From positions 1-64,000 of the forward strand of contig NZ_JACGWU010000003.1 of assembly GCF_014137865.1 (NCBI RefSeq): a stretch of DNA of 64,000 nt, in the 5' to 3' direction. The notes under the pieces were generated by a model. It did no database searches and had not been told where the DNA came from. It was given only the letters and a program-made list of their open reading frames with translations. A program made the position numbers and the translations under genes. Every line of letters starts with the position of its first letter. Position 1 is the first letter of the stretch. Below, one piece after another: positions 43,427-52,881 of the stretch. This stretch comes from Alpinimonas psychrophila (GTDB lineage Bacteria; Actinomycetota; Actinomycetes; Actinomycetales; Microbacteriaceae).

Positions 43427-43618
43427 TCGGGATGGAAAATATCCCACGGTGGCGTGAACCTGTACGCGATGTGCTCGCTCGCGAAGAACACTCAACCGTG
43501 TCGCCTCCGGCCTTCATGGAGTGATCTGTGAGGGCCGGTTTCCCTTATCCCGCCCCACCTTGTCAAACCCCGCGCAATTCTCAGCGAGTAGGCTTGAAGC
43601 TTCGAAGGAGAAATGACA

Positions 43619-45091
43619 ATGACGATGATTTCCGAAGCCGAACTTTTGGCCCTGGTCCCCACGCAGCTGTACATCAACGGTGCGTGGGTTGACGCAACGG
43701 GCGGCAAGACTCTTCCCGTCTATGACCCGTCCAACGGCAAACTCATTGCCACCATTGCGGATGCCAGTCCCGCGGACGGTAAAGCAGCGCTCGACGCCGC
43801 TGTGGCGGCTCAGGACTCCTGGGCACGCACGCCCGCACGCACGCGGAGCGACATCCTGCGCAAGGCCTTCGACCTTGTCCAGACGCACAAGAACGAGTTC
43901 GCTCTGCTGATGACCATTGAGATGGGTAAGCCCTTCAATGAGGCTCTCGGTGAGGTGGGGTATGGCTCCGAGTTCCTTCGCTGGTTCAGTGAAGAAGCAG
44001 TGCGCGTGCAGGGGCGCTACGGTAGCAATCCCGAAGGCACGGGTCGTGCCATCATCACGCAGATGCCCGTCGGCCCCTGCTTCCTTATCACTCCGTGGAA
44101 TTTTCCCCTCGCCATGGCAACGCGCAAGATTGCCCCGGCCCTCGCCGCCGGCTGCACGGTAGTCATCAAACCCGCCAGCCTGACCCCGCTGACCACGCTG
44201 TACTTCATGAAGATCCTCGAGGAGGCCGGCGTTCCTGCTGGCGTCGTCAACGTCTTCACGACCTCGACTACCGCTGCTGTTTCGGATCCCATTATCGCCG
44301 ACAAGCGCCTCCGCAAGCTCAGCTTCACCGGGTCCACCGGTGTGGGCCAGGCTCTCATGCGTCAGGCCGCCGACAACGTTCTGCGAACGTCGATGGAGCT
44401 CGGCGGCAACGCCCCGTTCATCATCTTCGACGATGCCGACCTTGACAAGGCTGTGGAAGGCGCGCTCGTAGCGAAGTTCCGCAACATCGGTCAGGCCTGC
44501 ACAGCGGCCAACCGTTTCATCGTGCACGAGTCGCTGGCCGAGGAGTTTGCCAAACGCATCACTAAGCGCGTCTCCGAGTTCACAATGGGCCGCGGCACGG
44601 AGGAGGGTGTGACCATTGGGCCCCTCATCGATAACAAAGCCGTTGCCAAAGCCGACGAGCTTGTTCAGGATGCCCTCACCCGCGGCGCGACCCTCACCAC
44701 CGGGGGGCACAAAGTCGAAGGCGCTGGAAGCTACTACGAGGCAACTGTGCTGACCAATGTGCAAGCCGGCAGCAAAATTCTGAAAGAAGAAATCTTCGGG
44801 CCCGTGCTCAGTATCGTCACTTTTAAGACCGAAGACGAAGCCATCGACATTGCCAACGACACCGAATACGGTCTCATCGGCTACGTCTACACGGAGAGCC
44901 TGTCTCGCTCGCAGCGTCTCATTGAGCGCCTGCAGACAGGCATGATGGGCCTGAACGCTGGGGTCATCTCCAACGCTGCCGTTCCCTTCGGCGGAGTGAA
45001 GATGTCGGGCCTTGGTCGCGAGGGTGGGTTCGAGGGAATCCACGAGTACCTCTCGACCAAGTACACGATGACACCGAACCCTTTCGCCTAA
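43619..45091 (+). CDS. gabD: Succinate-semialdehyde dehydrogenase
   Basis: 490-residue NAD(P)-dependent aldehyde dehydrogenase. Motifs: TPWNFPLAMATRKIAPALAAGCTVV, MELGGNAPFIIFDDADLDKA, catalytic Cys in IGQACTAANRF, EEIFGPVLSI and the C-terminal GGVKMSGLGREGG. The succinate-semialdehyde type is supported by NAPFIIFDDADLD and FMKILEEAGVPAGV. In this cluster it would oxidise the semialdehyde released by homoprotocatechuate breakdown to succinate. Of three close ATGs (43613, 43619, 43625), 43619 is chosen because AAGGAG then lies eight bases upstream. Confidence 0.9.
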   Translation: MTMISEAELLALVPTQLYINGAWVDATGGKTLPVYDPSNGKLIATIADASPADGKAALDAAVAAQDSWARTPARTRSDILRKAFDLVQTHKNEFALLMTIEMGKPFNEALGEVGYGSEFLRWFSEEAVRVQGRYGSNPEGTGRAIITQMPVGPCFLITPWNFPLAMATRKIAPALAAGCTVVIKPASLTPLTTLYFMKILEEAGVPAGVVNVFTTSTTAAVSDPIIADKRLRKLSFTGSTGVGQALMRQAADNVLRTSMELGGNAPFIIFDDADLDKAVEGALVAKFRNIGQACTAANRFIVHESLAEEFAKRITKRVSEFTMGRGTEEGVTIGPLIDNKAVAKADELVQDALTRGATLTTGGHKVEGAGSYYEATVLTNVQAGSKILKEEIFGPVLSIVTFKTEDEAIDIANDTEYGLIGYVYTESLSRSQRLIERLQTGMMGLNAGVISNAAVPFGGVKMSGLGREGGFEGIHEYLSTKYTMTPNPFA

Positions 45092-45130
45092 GGAATCACT
45101 TCGCACGACAGTCTGCGTTATGCAGTATTG

Positions 45131-45170
45131 ACAACAATGGGCTCCATCTCTGGAAGGGGCCCATTGTTGT
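45131..45170. terminator. Bidirectional terminator hairpin
   Basis: Arms ACAACAATGGGC (45131-45142) and GCCCATTGTTGT (45159-45170) are perfect 12-bp complements between the convergent gabD and quinone-oxidoreductase genes. No long T-run follows, so the terminator type is uncertain. Confidence 0.65.
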
Positions 45171-45181
45171 GTCTGGAGTGT

Positions 45182-46153
45182 TTAGATCAGGAGCAGAATC
45201 TTGCCGATGTGATTCGACGATTGCATCAGCAGTTGGGCCTCGCGGGCATCCTTGAGGGGAAACGTCGCGTGGGTGAGGGGTTTGAGCGCCCCATTCTCGT
45301 AGAGCGGCCAGATGATCTCACGGACCTCCCGCAAAATATCGGCCTTGTCTTCGAGCGTTCGTGCCCGGAGGCCGGCAGCCGAGAGCGTGCCGCGCACACG
45401 CATGAGGGCGCCCATTTTGATCGTGGCGTCTTCACCGCTCATGTTGCCGATGCTCGCGATGTGGCCCCCCAGAGCGAGGACAGCGATGTCGCGGGCAATG
45501 TAGGGCCCACCGACGTGATCGAGAACCCGCGTGACTTTAATGCCATCCCGTTTTAGCCTCTCGGCGAAGTCCTCTGAGCGATAGTTGATCGCGACGCTCG
45601 CGCCCAGCGCCACACTGGCGGCTACCTTCTCATCCGTGCCGCAGGTCGTGACCACCTTGTATCCGAGAGCCACAGCGAGTTGGGTACCGAACGTGCCGAT
45701 TCCGCTGGTGCCACCATGGAAGAGAATCCACGATCCGGAAGGCGGCAGGGTTCCCCGAAAAATATTGGACCACACGGTGGCAGCCACCTCGACGATTCCC
45801 CCGGCATCCGTGACGCTCATGCCACGCGGAACCGGGAGAACGTGGGAGCTCTCGGCAAGGGCATACTCTGCGTATCCACCGCCACCGAGCAAAGCGCAGA
45901 CGCTGTTCCCCACGGCCCACTCGGTCACACCGTCGCCCAAGGCTGCAATCTCTCCGGAGACTTCGATGCCGAGAGTATCGGTGACACCAGCTGCAGGGGG
46001 ATGCGACCCTTCGCGCTGATAAATATCGGCGCGGTTGATCCCCGCGGCAGCGACCCGAATCAGTACTTGACCGGGGCCGGGCACCGGGATCTCAACGTCA
46101 ACAACGTTGAGAACTTCTGGACCACCGGGTTTAGATGCTACGACTGCAAACAT
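45182..46153 (-). CDS. NAD(P)H quinone oxidoreductase (zinc-free MDR family)
   Basis: 323-residue medium-chain reductase of the quinone-oxidoreductase/PIG3 type. GINRADIYQREG near residue 40, the nucleotide-binding GGTSGIGTFGTQLA and the absence of zinc-ligand cysteines are typical. It would reduce quinones or similar enones with NADPH, possibly protecting against quinones made from catechols and hydroxyquinol next door, although such genes are also common in core genomes. It follows the ABC exporter by 10 bp on the same strand, so the two may be co-transcribed. Confidence 0.9.
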   Translation of the reverse strand: MFAVVASKPGGPEVLNVVDVEIPVPGPGQVLIRVAAAGINRADIYQREGSHPPAAGVTDTLGIEVSGEIAALGDGVTEWAVGNSVCALLGGGGYAEYALAESSHVLPVPRGMSVTDAGGIVEVAATVWSNIFRGTLPPSGSWILFHGGTSGIGTFGTQLAVALGYKVVTTCGTDEKVAASVALGASVAINYRSEDFAERLKRDGIKVTRVLDHVGGPYIARDIAVLALGGHIASIGNMSGEDATIKMGALMRVRGTLSAAGLRARTLEDKADILREVREIIWPLYENGALKPLTHATFPLKDAREAQLLMQSSNHIGKILLLI

Positions 46154-46163
46154 GGCTCAAGTC

Positions 46164-48158
46164 TTACACGAGCAGTTGGTGCTTGGCCAAGTCGCGGTAG
46201 AGAGGTGTGCTGACAACCAGCTCGGAGTGCGTGCCGACCCCGACGACCACGCCATTTTCGAGCACAACAATCTGATCGCTGTCGACCACGGTGGACAGGC
46301 GGTGCGCGATGATCAACAGCGTGCGATCCACCGAGATCCGGTCGATGGCCTCACGCATGAGCTGCTCGTTCACTCCGTCGAGGCTCGACGTGGATTCATC
46401 CAGCAACAGGATGGGGGGAGCGGCCAGCAGGGCACGGGCAATCGCTAGGCGCTGACGCTCGCCTCCGGAAAGCATGACACCCTCCTCGCCCACGGGAGCA
46501 TCGAGGCCCAGTGCCGTGCGCTCGAGCACCGTCGTGAGGTTCACCTCGTGCAGCACCGCGATGCACTGCGCGTCGGTGGCGTCGGGGGAGCCCAGGCGCA
46601 AGTTGTCGCGAAGGGAGCCGGCCAGGACGGGGGCGTCCTGCTCCACGTAACCAATCTGGTCGCGGAGGTCGGTGCGTTCGAGGCCGCGAATATCGATTCC
46701 GCCGAGGCTGATCGTGCCCGATGTCGGGTCATAGAAGCGCTCGATGAGAGCAAAAATTGTGGACTTCCCCGAACCGCTGGGTCCCACGAGCGCGGTGCGT
46801 TTTCCGTGCGGGACGGCAAAGGAGACGCTGTGCAGGATAACGGGAGCAGTCGGTCGGGGAGTGCCGTCCGCATTCAACCCGGGCGTTCCATCGGCCGCGT
46901 CGAGGGCATCGAGTGCGGCACGGCGGGCTGTCTCAATGACAGCGGTCGCGGCATCCGCTCGCTCACGGCGCGATGGCAAGCTGATGCTTTCATCTTCGGC
47001 AATGGCGAGTTGAACAAGCGGATAGGAGAACCGAACATCAGTGAACTCGAGGGCGTTGGGGCTCGACGCAATGGCGGCTCGAGCTCCGCCCGGTGCGACG
47101 GCGAGAGGGGCAACTTTTCGGTCGAACTCCCCTTCGCTGGGAAGGGCGATGATTTCTTGGATGCGACCGAGCGCACCAAGGGCTGCGTTCACCGAGGTGA
47201 TGGCGCCGAAGGCCTGGCCCAGCGGCATGATCATCATGAAGAGGAACAAGATGAAGGTGACGAGCTGAGCTACGGTGATGGAACCGTCGGCCACGCGGAA
47301 TCCGCCGACGCCGAGCACCGTGAGGAATGCGATCTGCATGGCGATTCCGGCGATGGGAACAACCAGGGCTGAGATGCGCGCGACTTTGATGCCCATGCGC
47401 CAGGCGCCCTCGGCTTCGGCCTCAACGGTTTTGATTTCTCGCTCGGTGGCGTTCGCCGCGCGGACGGTCCGAACGGAGGAGATGGCACGCTCAACCGAGG
47501 CAGCGAGCTCGCCCACCTTTGCCTGAGCCTTGCGACTGGCGACCCGGATGCGCCGTGACAGGAGCACGACGACGACCACGGCAACGAAGACCACCGTTAC
47601 GGTGAGCCCCAGTAACACGGGATCGATCAAAATCATCGCCACGAGCGCGCCGACAAAGGTCAGAGAGCCTCCAATGGCCTCCACGAGGCCCTGCGTGAGG
47701 ACGGCACGAAGGAGAGTCGTGTCGCTACCGACGCGGGAGACGAGGTCGCCCGTGCGACGCGTGTCGAACTCAGCGATGGGGAGCCTCAGAATGCGGCCGA
47801 CCAGTCGACGGCGGGAGGACAGAACGACGCCCTCACCGGTGCGTTGCAGAAGGTAGTGCTGAAAACCGGTGATGAGTGCAGAAGCAACAACGAGCCCGAT
47901 GAGGAGCCACACGAGGAAGCCGAGGGTATCGCCCTTGCCTACCAGCGTGATGACTTGACCGACCAAAAGTGGTTGCGCTAGCGATGCGCCGGCACCCAAA
48001 ATACTGAGCACAATAACAAAGCTGAGTACGCGACGATGCTCCAGCAGATAGGGCATCAACTGACTGAAGCTGGCCTTGCTTCCGGCGCTGGCGGCAGAAG
48101 AATCGGCAAAATCGCGGCGGGACCGCGAACGCGGTTCTTTCGTGCGTGAAGTAGACAT
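46164..48158 (-). CDS. ABC exporter, fused membrane and ATPase domains
   Basis: 664-residue half-transporter with six predicted membrane helices followed by a nucleotide-binding domain. Walker A is GPSGSGKST (around residue 457), the signature is LSGGERQRLAIARAL and Walker B is ILLLDESTSSLD. It probably exports drugs or lipids as a homodimer. About 58 residues (roughly 383-441, rich in Ala, Asp and Arg) are inserted between the first strand of the ATPase (FTDVRFSYP) and VILHSVSFAVP, where other exporters have only a few residues. The N-terminal ~25 residues are basic and Ser-rich. Confidence 0.92.
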   Translation of the reverse strand: MSTSRTKEPRSRSRRDFADSSAASAGSKASFSQLMPYLLEHRRVLSFVIVLSILGAGASLAQPLLVGQVITLVGKGDTLGFLVWLLIGLVVASALITGFQHYLLQRTGEGVVLSSRRRLVGRILRLPIAEFDTRRTGDLVSRVGSDTTLLRAVLTQGLVEAIGGSLTFVGALVAMILIDPVLLGLTVTVVFVAVVVVVLLSRRIRVASRKAQAKVGELAASVERAISSVRTVRAANATEREIKTVEAEAEGAWRMGIKVARISALVVPIAGIAMQIAFLTVLGVGGFRVADGSITVAQLVTFILFLFMMIMPLGQAFGAITSVNAALGALGRIQEIIALPSEGEFDRKVAPLAVAPGGARAAIASSPNALEFTDVRFSYPLVQLAIAEDESISLPSRRERADAATAVIETARRAALDALDAADGTPGLNADGTPRPTAPVILHSVSFAVPHGKRTALVGPSGSGKSTIFALIERFYDPTSGTISLGGIDIRGLERTDLRDQIGYVEQDAPVLAGSLRDNLRLGSPDATDAQCIAVLHEVNLTTVLERTALGLDAPVGEEGVMLSGGERQRLAIARALLAAPPILLLDESTSSLDGVNEQLMREAIDRISVDRTLLIIAHRLSTVVDSDQIVVLENGVVVGVGTHSELVVSTPLYRDLAKHQLLV

Positions 48159-48226
48159 CCTTGTGAGTCTAATTCGCGTCTAGGGGCGAACGTGAGCGTT
48201 TCCCTTGAGGCGAAATGCTGGGTGTT

Positions 48227-48649
48227 CTACGCGGCCCAGCTGGCCAAGAGTTCCGACAGTGCGACACTGAATTTTGGGTTGTCCGTTCCGCAGACGTACG
48301 TGCTGAAATCGGCTTTCTTGCCGTCGCTGTAAGCGAGGGTCACCTTGCTGGTGAGGCCACCGACACAGCCCGTTGAACTGCCGAGAGTATCGGTGACGCC
48401 CGGCTGGATCTCGTAGGTCGTGAGGAGCTTTTCGAGGGCGGCAATTTTGGTGCTACTCGTGATGACGACATTTACCGGGGCGGCGTTCGTTCCGGCCTGT
48501 GTCTGCGAATACGTCACCTTCGTGATGGTCGCCATGGCGGGTGTCCTGGTGGAGTTCAGCGAGAAGAAGATGACACCAATGATGGCCAACAAAATGATGG
48601 CCGCTCCCACCAATACGGCTACGGTGTGGGCCTTGAACCATGCTCCCAT
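48227..48649 (-). CDS. Membrane-anchored hypothetical protein
   Basis: 140 residues of unknown function. One transmembrane helix (residues about 8-30, VAVLVGAAIILLAIIGVIFF) is followed by an extracytoplasmic domain of ~105 residues with two cysteines (SSTGCVGG and YVCGTD) that could form a disulfide. The start ATG at 48649 follows AAGGA; an in-frame codon 45 bp upstream would overlap the preceding gene. It lies 13 bp after another small membrane protein, so the two are probably co-expressed. Confidence 0.75.
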   Translation of the reverse strand: MGAWFKAHTVAVLVGAAIILLAIIGVIFFSLNSTRTPAMATITKVTYSQTQAGTNAAPVNVVITSSTKIAALEKLLTTYEIQPGVTDTLGSSTGCVGGLTSKVTLAYSDGKKADFSTYVCGTDNPKFSVALSELLASWAA

Positions 48650-48662
48650 GCGACGGTGTTCC

Positions 48663-49031
48663 TTACTTGCCGGTCCAGGCAACAGCCAAGACAACGTTTA
48701 GTGTTGTGAGGCCACCAATGGCCCAGAGAACCCAAGAGGGAGCAACCTCGCGCTTGCGGTAGACGAAGACCAGGGCGACGATGACCAAGAGCACAACAAG
48801 CTTGACGGCGATTTTGGCGTTGTTGACTTCTTCACCATCGATGAGGTGCGCCGAGTAGATACCGGTGAGGGCGAGACCGGTGATGAGCTGGAGTAGCGCT
48901 CCATCGATCATCCCGCGCAGAACACGGCCCTTGCCCTTCGCAATGTCTTTCACTTGAACCAGGAATGACCCCAGAAGAAAGGAAAGGCCGATGAAGTGAA
49001 GGATGACCAGAATGGTCGCGAGAATCTGCAT
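48663..49031 (-). CDS. Small integral membrane protein
   Basis: 122 residues with four hydrophobic segments (about 2-24, 40-60, 72-92 and 100-119) and short loops. The pattern is that of a conserved actinobacterial inner-membrane protein without known function. The family was not identified further. It is upstream of, and likely co-transcribed with, the membrane-anchored protein at 48227-48649. It lies 68 bp downstream of ribH on the same strand, so it may be read through from the riboflavin operon. Confidence 0.78.
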   Translation of the reverse strand: MQILATILVILHFIGLSFLLGSFLVQVKDIAKGKGRVLRGMIDGALLQLITGLALTGIYSAHLIDGEEVNNAKIAVKLVVLLVIVALVFVYRKREVAPSWVLWAIGGLTTLNVVLAVAWTGK

Positions 49032-49099
49032 GGCGTCAGCCTAGCGATTTCAGACCGCCACATGAAACTCTTATAGCGCCAAAATGGGGGACAAAAATC

Positions 49100-49573
49100 C
49101 TATTTATGGGAGATGTGGCGAAGAGTAACTGCCGTCGAGAGAGCGGCAATGGCCGCCTCGGCTCCCTTATCTTCTTTCGAACCAGGAAGGCCGGCACGGT
49201 CGAGGCCCTGCTGCTCATCGTCGAGAGTGAGCACACCAAAGCCGACTGGCTTGCCCGTATCGAGCATGACGCGCAGGAGTCCATCCGTGGTGGCGCTCGC
49301 GATGTATTCAAAGTGGGGAGTTCCGCCACGGATGATGACGCCGAGGGCGACCACCGCATCCGCGCCATTTTCTAGCGCCACCTTGCAGGCCAGGGGAAGC
49401 TCGAAACTTCCGGAAACGCGAACCAGAGAGTGCGAGGCGCCATTCTCCTCGAGGGTGCGTTGCGCGCCGGCAATCATGCCGTTGGTGATCACGTCGTGCC
49501 ACTGGCCGGCGATGATCACGACGTTCATACCGTGGCCATCAACCTTGATTGTGGGAGAACCTTCGCCGCTCAT
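49100..49573 (-). CDS. ribH: 6,7-dimethyl-8-ribityllumazine synthase
   Basis: 157 residues. Condenses 5-amino-6-ribitylamino-uracil with 3,4-dihydroxy-2-butanone 4-phosphate, the penultimate riboflavin step. Visible landmarks are SGSFELPLACKVA, the substrate region VVALGVIIRGGTPHFEYIA with the catalytic His, and PVGFGVLTLDDEQQGLDRAG. Length is normal. The ATG overlaps the ribBA stop (ATGA). Last gene of the FMN-riboswitch operon. Confidence 0.96.
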   Translation of the reverse strand: MSGEGSPTIKVDGHGMNVVIIAGQWHDVITNGMIAGAQRTLEENGASHSLVRVSGSFELPLACKVALENGADAVVALGVIIRGGTPHFEYIASATTDGLLRVMLDTGKPVGFGVLTLDDEQQGLDRAGLPGSKEDKGAEAAIAALSTAVTLRHISHK

Positions 49574-50850
49574 GAGGTGACCTCTTTCTGACCGATCGTG
49601 GCCGATTCTAGGGCAGGGAGGTTGCCGGGAAGCTGGTGCCCCATGCGGTCGCGCTTGACCCCTAAGTACTCGGTATTGAATTCTCCTAGGCCAACGACGA
49701 GGGGAACGAGGGCCGTGATGCTGATGCCGTGGTCCTCGAGTTGGCGCTGTTTCTCCGGGTTGTTCGACAGCAGCCGGACAGAACGGATGCCCATGTCATC
49801 GAGCATGCGGGCGGCCGCCGTGTAGTCGCGGGCATCGGCGGGGAGGCCGAGGGCGAGGTTGGCATCCACGGTATCGAGGCCCGTCTCCTGCAGCTTGTAG
49901 GCCTTGAACTTGTTGACCAAGCCAATGCCGCGTCCCTCGTGGCCGCGCATGTACAGCACGATACCGCCCTCGCGGTTAATGGTACGCAAGGCTTCGTTTA
50001 GTTGCGGGCCGCACTCGCATTTGAGCGAGTGTAGGGCTTCGCCTGTGACACATTCGGAGTGAACGCGCACGAGGGCATTCTCAGCCGCCGGAGTGCCGGA
50101 GACAATGGCGATATGGTCGGCTCCCGTGGAGTGATCGCGGTATCCGCGCATGCGGAAAGTTCCGAATTCCGTGGGAACCGTCGTCTCCACCTCGAACGCA
50201 ACACGGTAGGTGTCGAGTTCCTCGGCAGAGGGCTCCACGAATGGGTGGATATTGAGCCATTCGATCATCGCGGCAATGGTGGTGACCGGAATATTGTCGC
50301 GCTCGCCGAGATCGAGGAGGCCGGGCATCCGCATCATGTCACCGTCATCGGCAACGATTTCGGCGATAACACCCACGGGGGAGAGTCCCGCTAGGCGCAT
50401 GAGGTCTACAGCGGCTTCGGTGTGGCCGGCACGAACCAAGACTCCGCCATCAACGGCGCGAAGTGGCAGGATATGGCCGGGCCGAATCAGGTCGCCGGGC
50501 ACAGATTCGGGATTGGCGAGCGCGCGCAACGTCATCGCCCGGTCGGAAGCGGAGATGCCCGTGGTGATGCCAACAGCAGCATCGACGGTGATCGTGTACG
50601 CGGTCTTCCGGGAGTCCTGGCTGCGCTCGATCATGATGGGGAGGTTGAGGCGGTCGGCGACATCGCGGGGCATGGGGGCGCACAGGAGTCCGGAGGAGTT
50701 TCTGACAATCCAGGCGACACTTTCTTTCGTCGCGAGCTCCGCGGAGGCGATGGCGTCGCCCTCGTTCTCGCGGCCTTCGTCATCGGCGACGATCACGACG
50801 CGGCCGGCCCGCAGAGCGGCGAGCACTTGGGGCATGGGGGTGAGAGACAT
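49570..50850 (-). CDS. ribBA: Bifunctional DHBP synthase / GTP cyclohydrolase II
   Basis: 426 residues carrying both entry reactions of riboflavin synthesis. The N-terminal RibB domain has the acidic metal motif DDEGRENEGD and RAGHTEAAVDL. The C-terminal RibA domain has the zinc cysteines in SECVTGEALHSLKCECG and the GHEGRGIGL motif. Both halves look catalytically complete. The start overlaps the ribE stop by one base (TAATG) and the stop overlaps ribH, so the four rib genes are translationally coupled. Confidence 0.96.
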   Translation of the reverse strand: MSLTPMPQVLAALRAGRVVIVADDEGRENEGDAIASAELATKESVAWIVRNSSGLLCAPMPRDVADRLNLPIMIERSQDSRKTAYTITVDAAVGITTGISASDRAMTLRALANPESVPGDLIRPGHILPLRAVDGGVLVRAGHTEAAVDLMRLAGLSPVGVIAEIVADDGDMMRMPGLLDLGERDNIPVTTIAAMIEWLNIHPFVEPSAEELDTYRVAFEVETTVPTEFGTFRMRGYRDHSTGADHIAIVSGTPAAENALVRVHSECVTGEALHSLKCECGPQLNEALRTINREGGIVLYMRGHEGRGIGLVNKFKAYKLQETGLDTVDANLALGLPADARDYTAAARMLDDMGIRSVRLLSNNPEKQRQLEDHGISITALVPLVVGLGEFNTEYLGVKRDRMGHQLPGNLPALESATIGQKEVTS

Positions 50851-51557
50851 TAGAGACCTTCTGACGGGATAACGGGCGGTGCTGGTGGTGTCGTGATGGA
50901 TGGTGTCGCGATGGATGTCGCGGCGGGGAATGCTGGAGGAGCTGACGCAAGGGTTTGAAATGCGAGCATGCGCTGCACGTGGCGAGCGACGATGTCGGTT
51001 TCAATATTCACGGTATCGCCCACGACGCGCTCGCCCACCGTTGTTGCCAAAAGTGTCTCAGGAATGAACGAAACCTCGAACCATTGATCGATCTCACGGG
51101 GGTCGCTCACGTTACTGACCGTGAGGGAGATGCCGTCCACGGCGATGGAGCCCTTATCGGCCACCAATGGTGCGAGCCCCGGGGAAAGGGAGAAACGCAC
51201 AATGCGCCAATCCTGACTGGGAGTGATCGCGATAACGGTCGCTGTTCCGTCGATGTGCCCCTGGACGATATGGCCACCGAGGCGGTCGCCGGCGCGAGCC
51301 GCTCGCTCGAGGTTTACGGCGGTGCCCACGTGGGCTTCGCGCATGGTGCTCATCGCGAGGGTTTGCTCCATGACATCGGCGGTGAAGGAATTAGGGGTTT
51401 GCTCGACGACTGTGAGGCACACCCCGCTGACGGCAATGGAATCGCCGTGCTGGGCATCGGCCAAGACCGCGCTACCCGTGATCGTGAACCGTGCCGCGTC
51501 GGGCAGCTTCTCGATGGCCGTGATGGTCCCGAGCTCTTCGATGAGGCCAGTAAACAT
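50850..51557 (-). CDS. ribE: Riboflavin synthase alpha chain
   Basis: 235 residues with two lumazine-binding repeats: MFTGLIEELGTI at the start, GDSIAVSGVCLTVV in the first repeat and GSIAVDGISLTVSNV in the second. Dismutates two lumazine molecules to riboflavin. About 35 extra C-terminal residues rich in Pro, Ala and Thr follow the core and look disordered; typical enzymes end near residue 200-210. One base separates it from ribD. Confidence 0.95.
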   Translation of the reverse strand: MFTGLIEELGTITAIEKLPDAARFTITGSAVLADAQHGDSIAVSGVCLTVVEQTPNSFTADVMEQTLAMSTMREAHVGTAVNLERAARAGDRLGGHIVQGHIDGTATVIAITPSQDWRIVRFSLSPGLAPLVADKGSIAVDGISLTVSNVSDPREIDQWFEVSFIPETLLATTVGERVVGDTVNIETDIVARHVQRMLAFQTLASAPPAFPAATSIATPSITTPPAPPVIPSEGL

Positions 51558-51558
51558 G

Positions 51559-52695
51559 TCAGGATTCCTTTGCTGGTTGAGCAGTCGTTGTCGGAGCGAC
51601 CGGTGCTGCGGGTGCTGCGGGTACGTCCGATGATTCGCGCGTTGCGCGCGATTCAGGTGGTGCGGGTTTCGCCGGCTTCGCTTCTATATAAATATCCTCG
51701 CCCAATAGCTCCATGGCGATGAGTTTCAGGTTGAGACGTTCGGTGAGCGTGCTGATTCCGAGATCCGTAAGAGCCAACTTGGGCCCCCCAAGGAGCACTG
51801 GAGCGAGGTAAATGTAGAAGCGGTCGACAACGCCAGCCTCGATGAAGGCGCTCGCGAGGGTGGGCCCGCCTTCGACAAAGACAGATCGCACGCCTTTGTT
51901 TCGCAGCTCGGTGAGGGTTTGCTCGATGTTCCGGTGGCCGGTAACGAGAGCTTCGTGGGGGTGCCAGTAAACGAGTGAGTCGGAGGGGATCGGGCGCTCG
52001 CCGATGACAACCGGCATGGGCTGATTCCCGTGTAACTCGCCACCAGGGGTGCGGGCCGTGAGCGAAGGGTTGTCGGCAAGGATTGTTCCCGTGCCGACGA
52101 CAATCGCATCGGATTCGGAACGCTGAACGTGCACGCGCTCCCGAGCTGCTTCTCCTGAAATCCACTGGCTCGTGCCGTCCTCGGCGGCCGCGCGGCCGTC
52201 AAGGCTCGACGCCCACTTCACCGTGACGAACGGTCGGCCGAGTTTGGCGGACCTCATCCAGTCATGAAGTTGTTCGTTGACTTCCTCGCCGAGGATTCCG
52301 CTGTCAACCTCAACGCCGGCGTCGAGCAACGTTTGGGCACCGCCACCGGAGGAATGGCCGGGGTCGGTGGCGGCGTAGATGACGCGCGCCACTTTGGCAT
52401 CGATAATCGCTTGGGTACAGGGTCCGGTCACTCCGGTGTGATTGCAGGGCTCGAGAGTAACGACAAGAGTGGAGCCGGCGGCCTGGTCAGCCGTTATCTT
52501 GGAGAGCGCATCGACCTCGGCGTGGGGGTTTCCGCTTCCACGGTGCCAGCCTTCGGCAATGATGGCACCGTTGGAATCGAGGACGACACAACCCACTTGT
52601 GGGTTCAGGCCTCTCGCGGGGCCCCGCGCGGCGAGCTCTATGGCGCGGTGCATGAAAACCTCAACGGGAAGTGGGGAGATCACTGCCGAGGCCAT
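51559..52695 (-). CDS. ribD: Bifunctional riboflavin deaminase/reductase
   Basis: Residues 1-140 are the deaminase (zinc motifs PHAEVDAL and EPCNHTGVTGPC); the rest is the reductase (FVTVKWASSLDGRAA, SVFVEGGPTLASAF). The family begins close to the PVEVFMHRAIELAARG segment, so ATG 52695 (378 residues, GAGGA ten bases upstream) is preferred. Earlier in-frame starts at 52767 (ATG) and 52818 (GTG) would add acidic, Gln-rich residues and cannot be excluded. A Pro/Ala-rich C-terminal tail of ~30 residues follows the reductase. First gene behind the FMN riboswitch. Confidence 0.93.
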   Translation of the reverse strand: MASAVISPLPVEVFMHRAIELAARGPARGLNPQVGCVVLDSNGAIIAEGWHRGSGNPHAEVDALSKITADQAAGSTLVVTLEPCNHTGVTGPCTQAIIDAKVARVIYAATDPGHSSGGGAQTLLDAGVEVDSGILGEEVNEQLHDWMRSAKLGRPFVTVKWASSLDGRAAAEDGTSQWISGEAARERVHVQRSESDAIVVGTGTILADNPSLTARTPGGELHGNQPMPVVIGERPIPSDSLVYWHPHEALVTGHRNIEQTLTELRNKGVRSVFVEGGPTLASAFIEAGVVDRFYIYLAPVLLGGPKLALTDLGISTLTERLNLKLIAMELLGEDIYIEAKPAKPAPPESRATRESSDVPAAPAAPVAPTTTAQPAKES

Positions 52696-52881
52696 GCCCT
52701 GACGTTCCTCAGGCTTTTGGACGTCGCGAGGTTCTTGGGTGCCCTGCTCGTTAGTCTGCGTGCTCATCTTCGGATTCTCTTCGTCATCATCGACGGGCTC
52801 CGGGGAGATAGTTGTCACAAACGACAGCTAACACCGACACCAGTTTCGCCACCGAAAGGTGGCTCAAAAAGTGCCGCGCGC

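Noticed and set aside
43514-45106. 530-codon minus-strand open frame
   Set aside because: Fully antisense to the succinate-semialdehyde dehydrogenase gene with no recognisable motifs.
52767-52818. Upstream starts of RibD as the true N-terminus
   Set aside because: They add residues not found in the family and the best ribosome site and homology start support 52695; kept as an open alternative.
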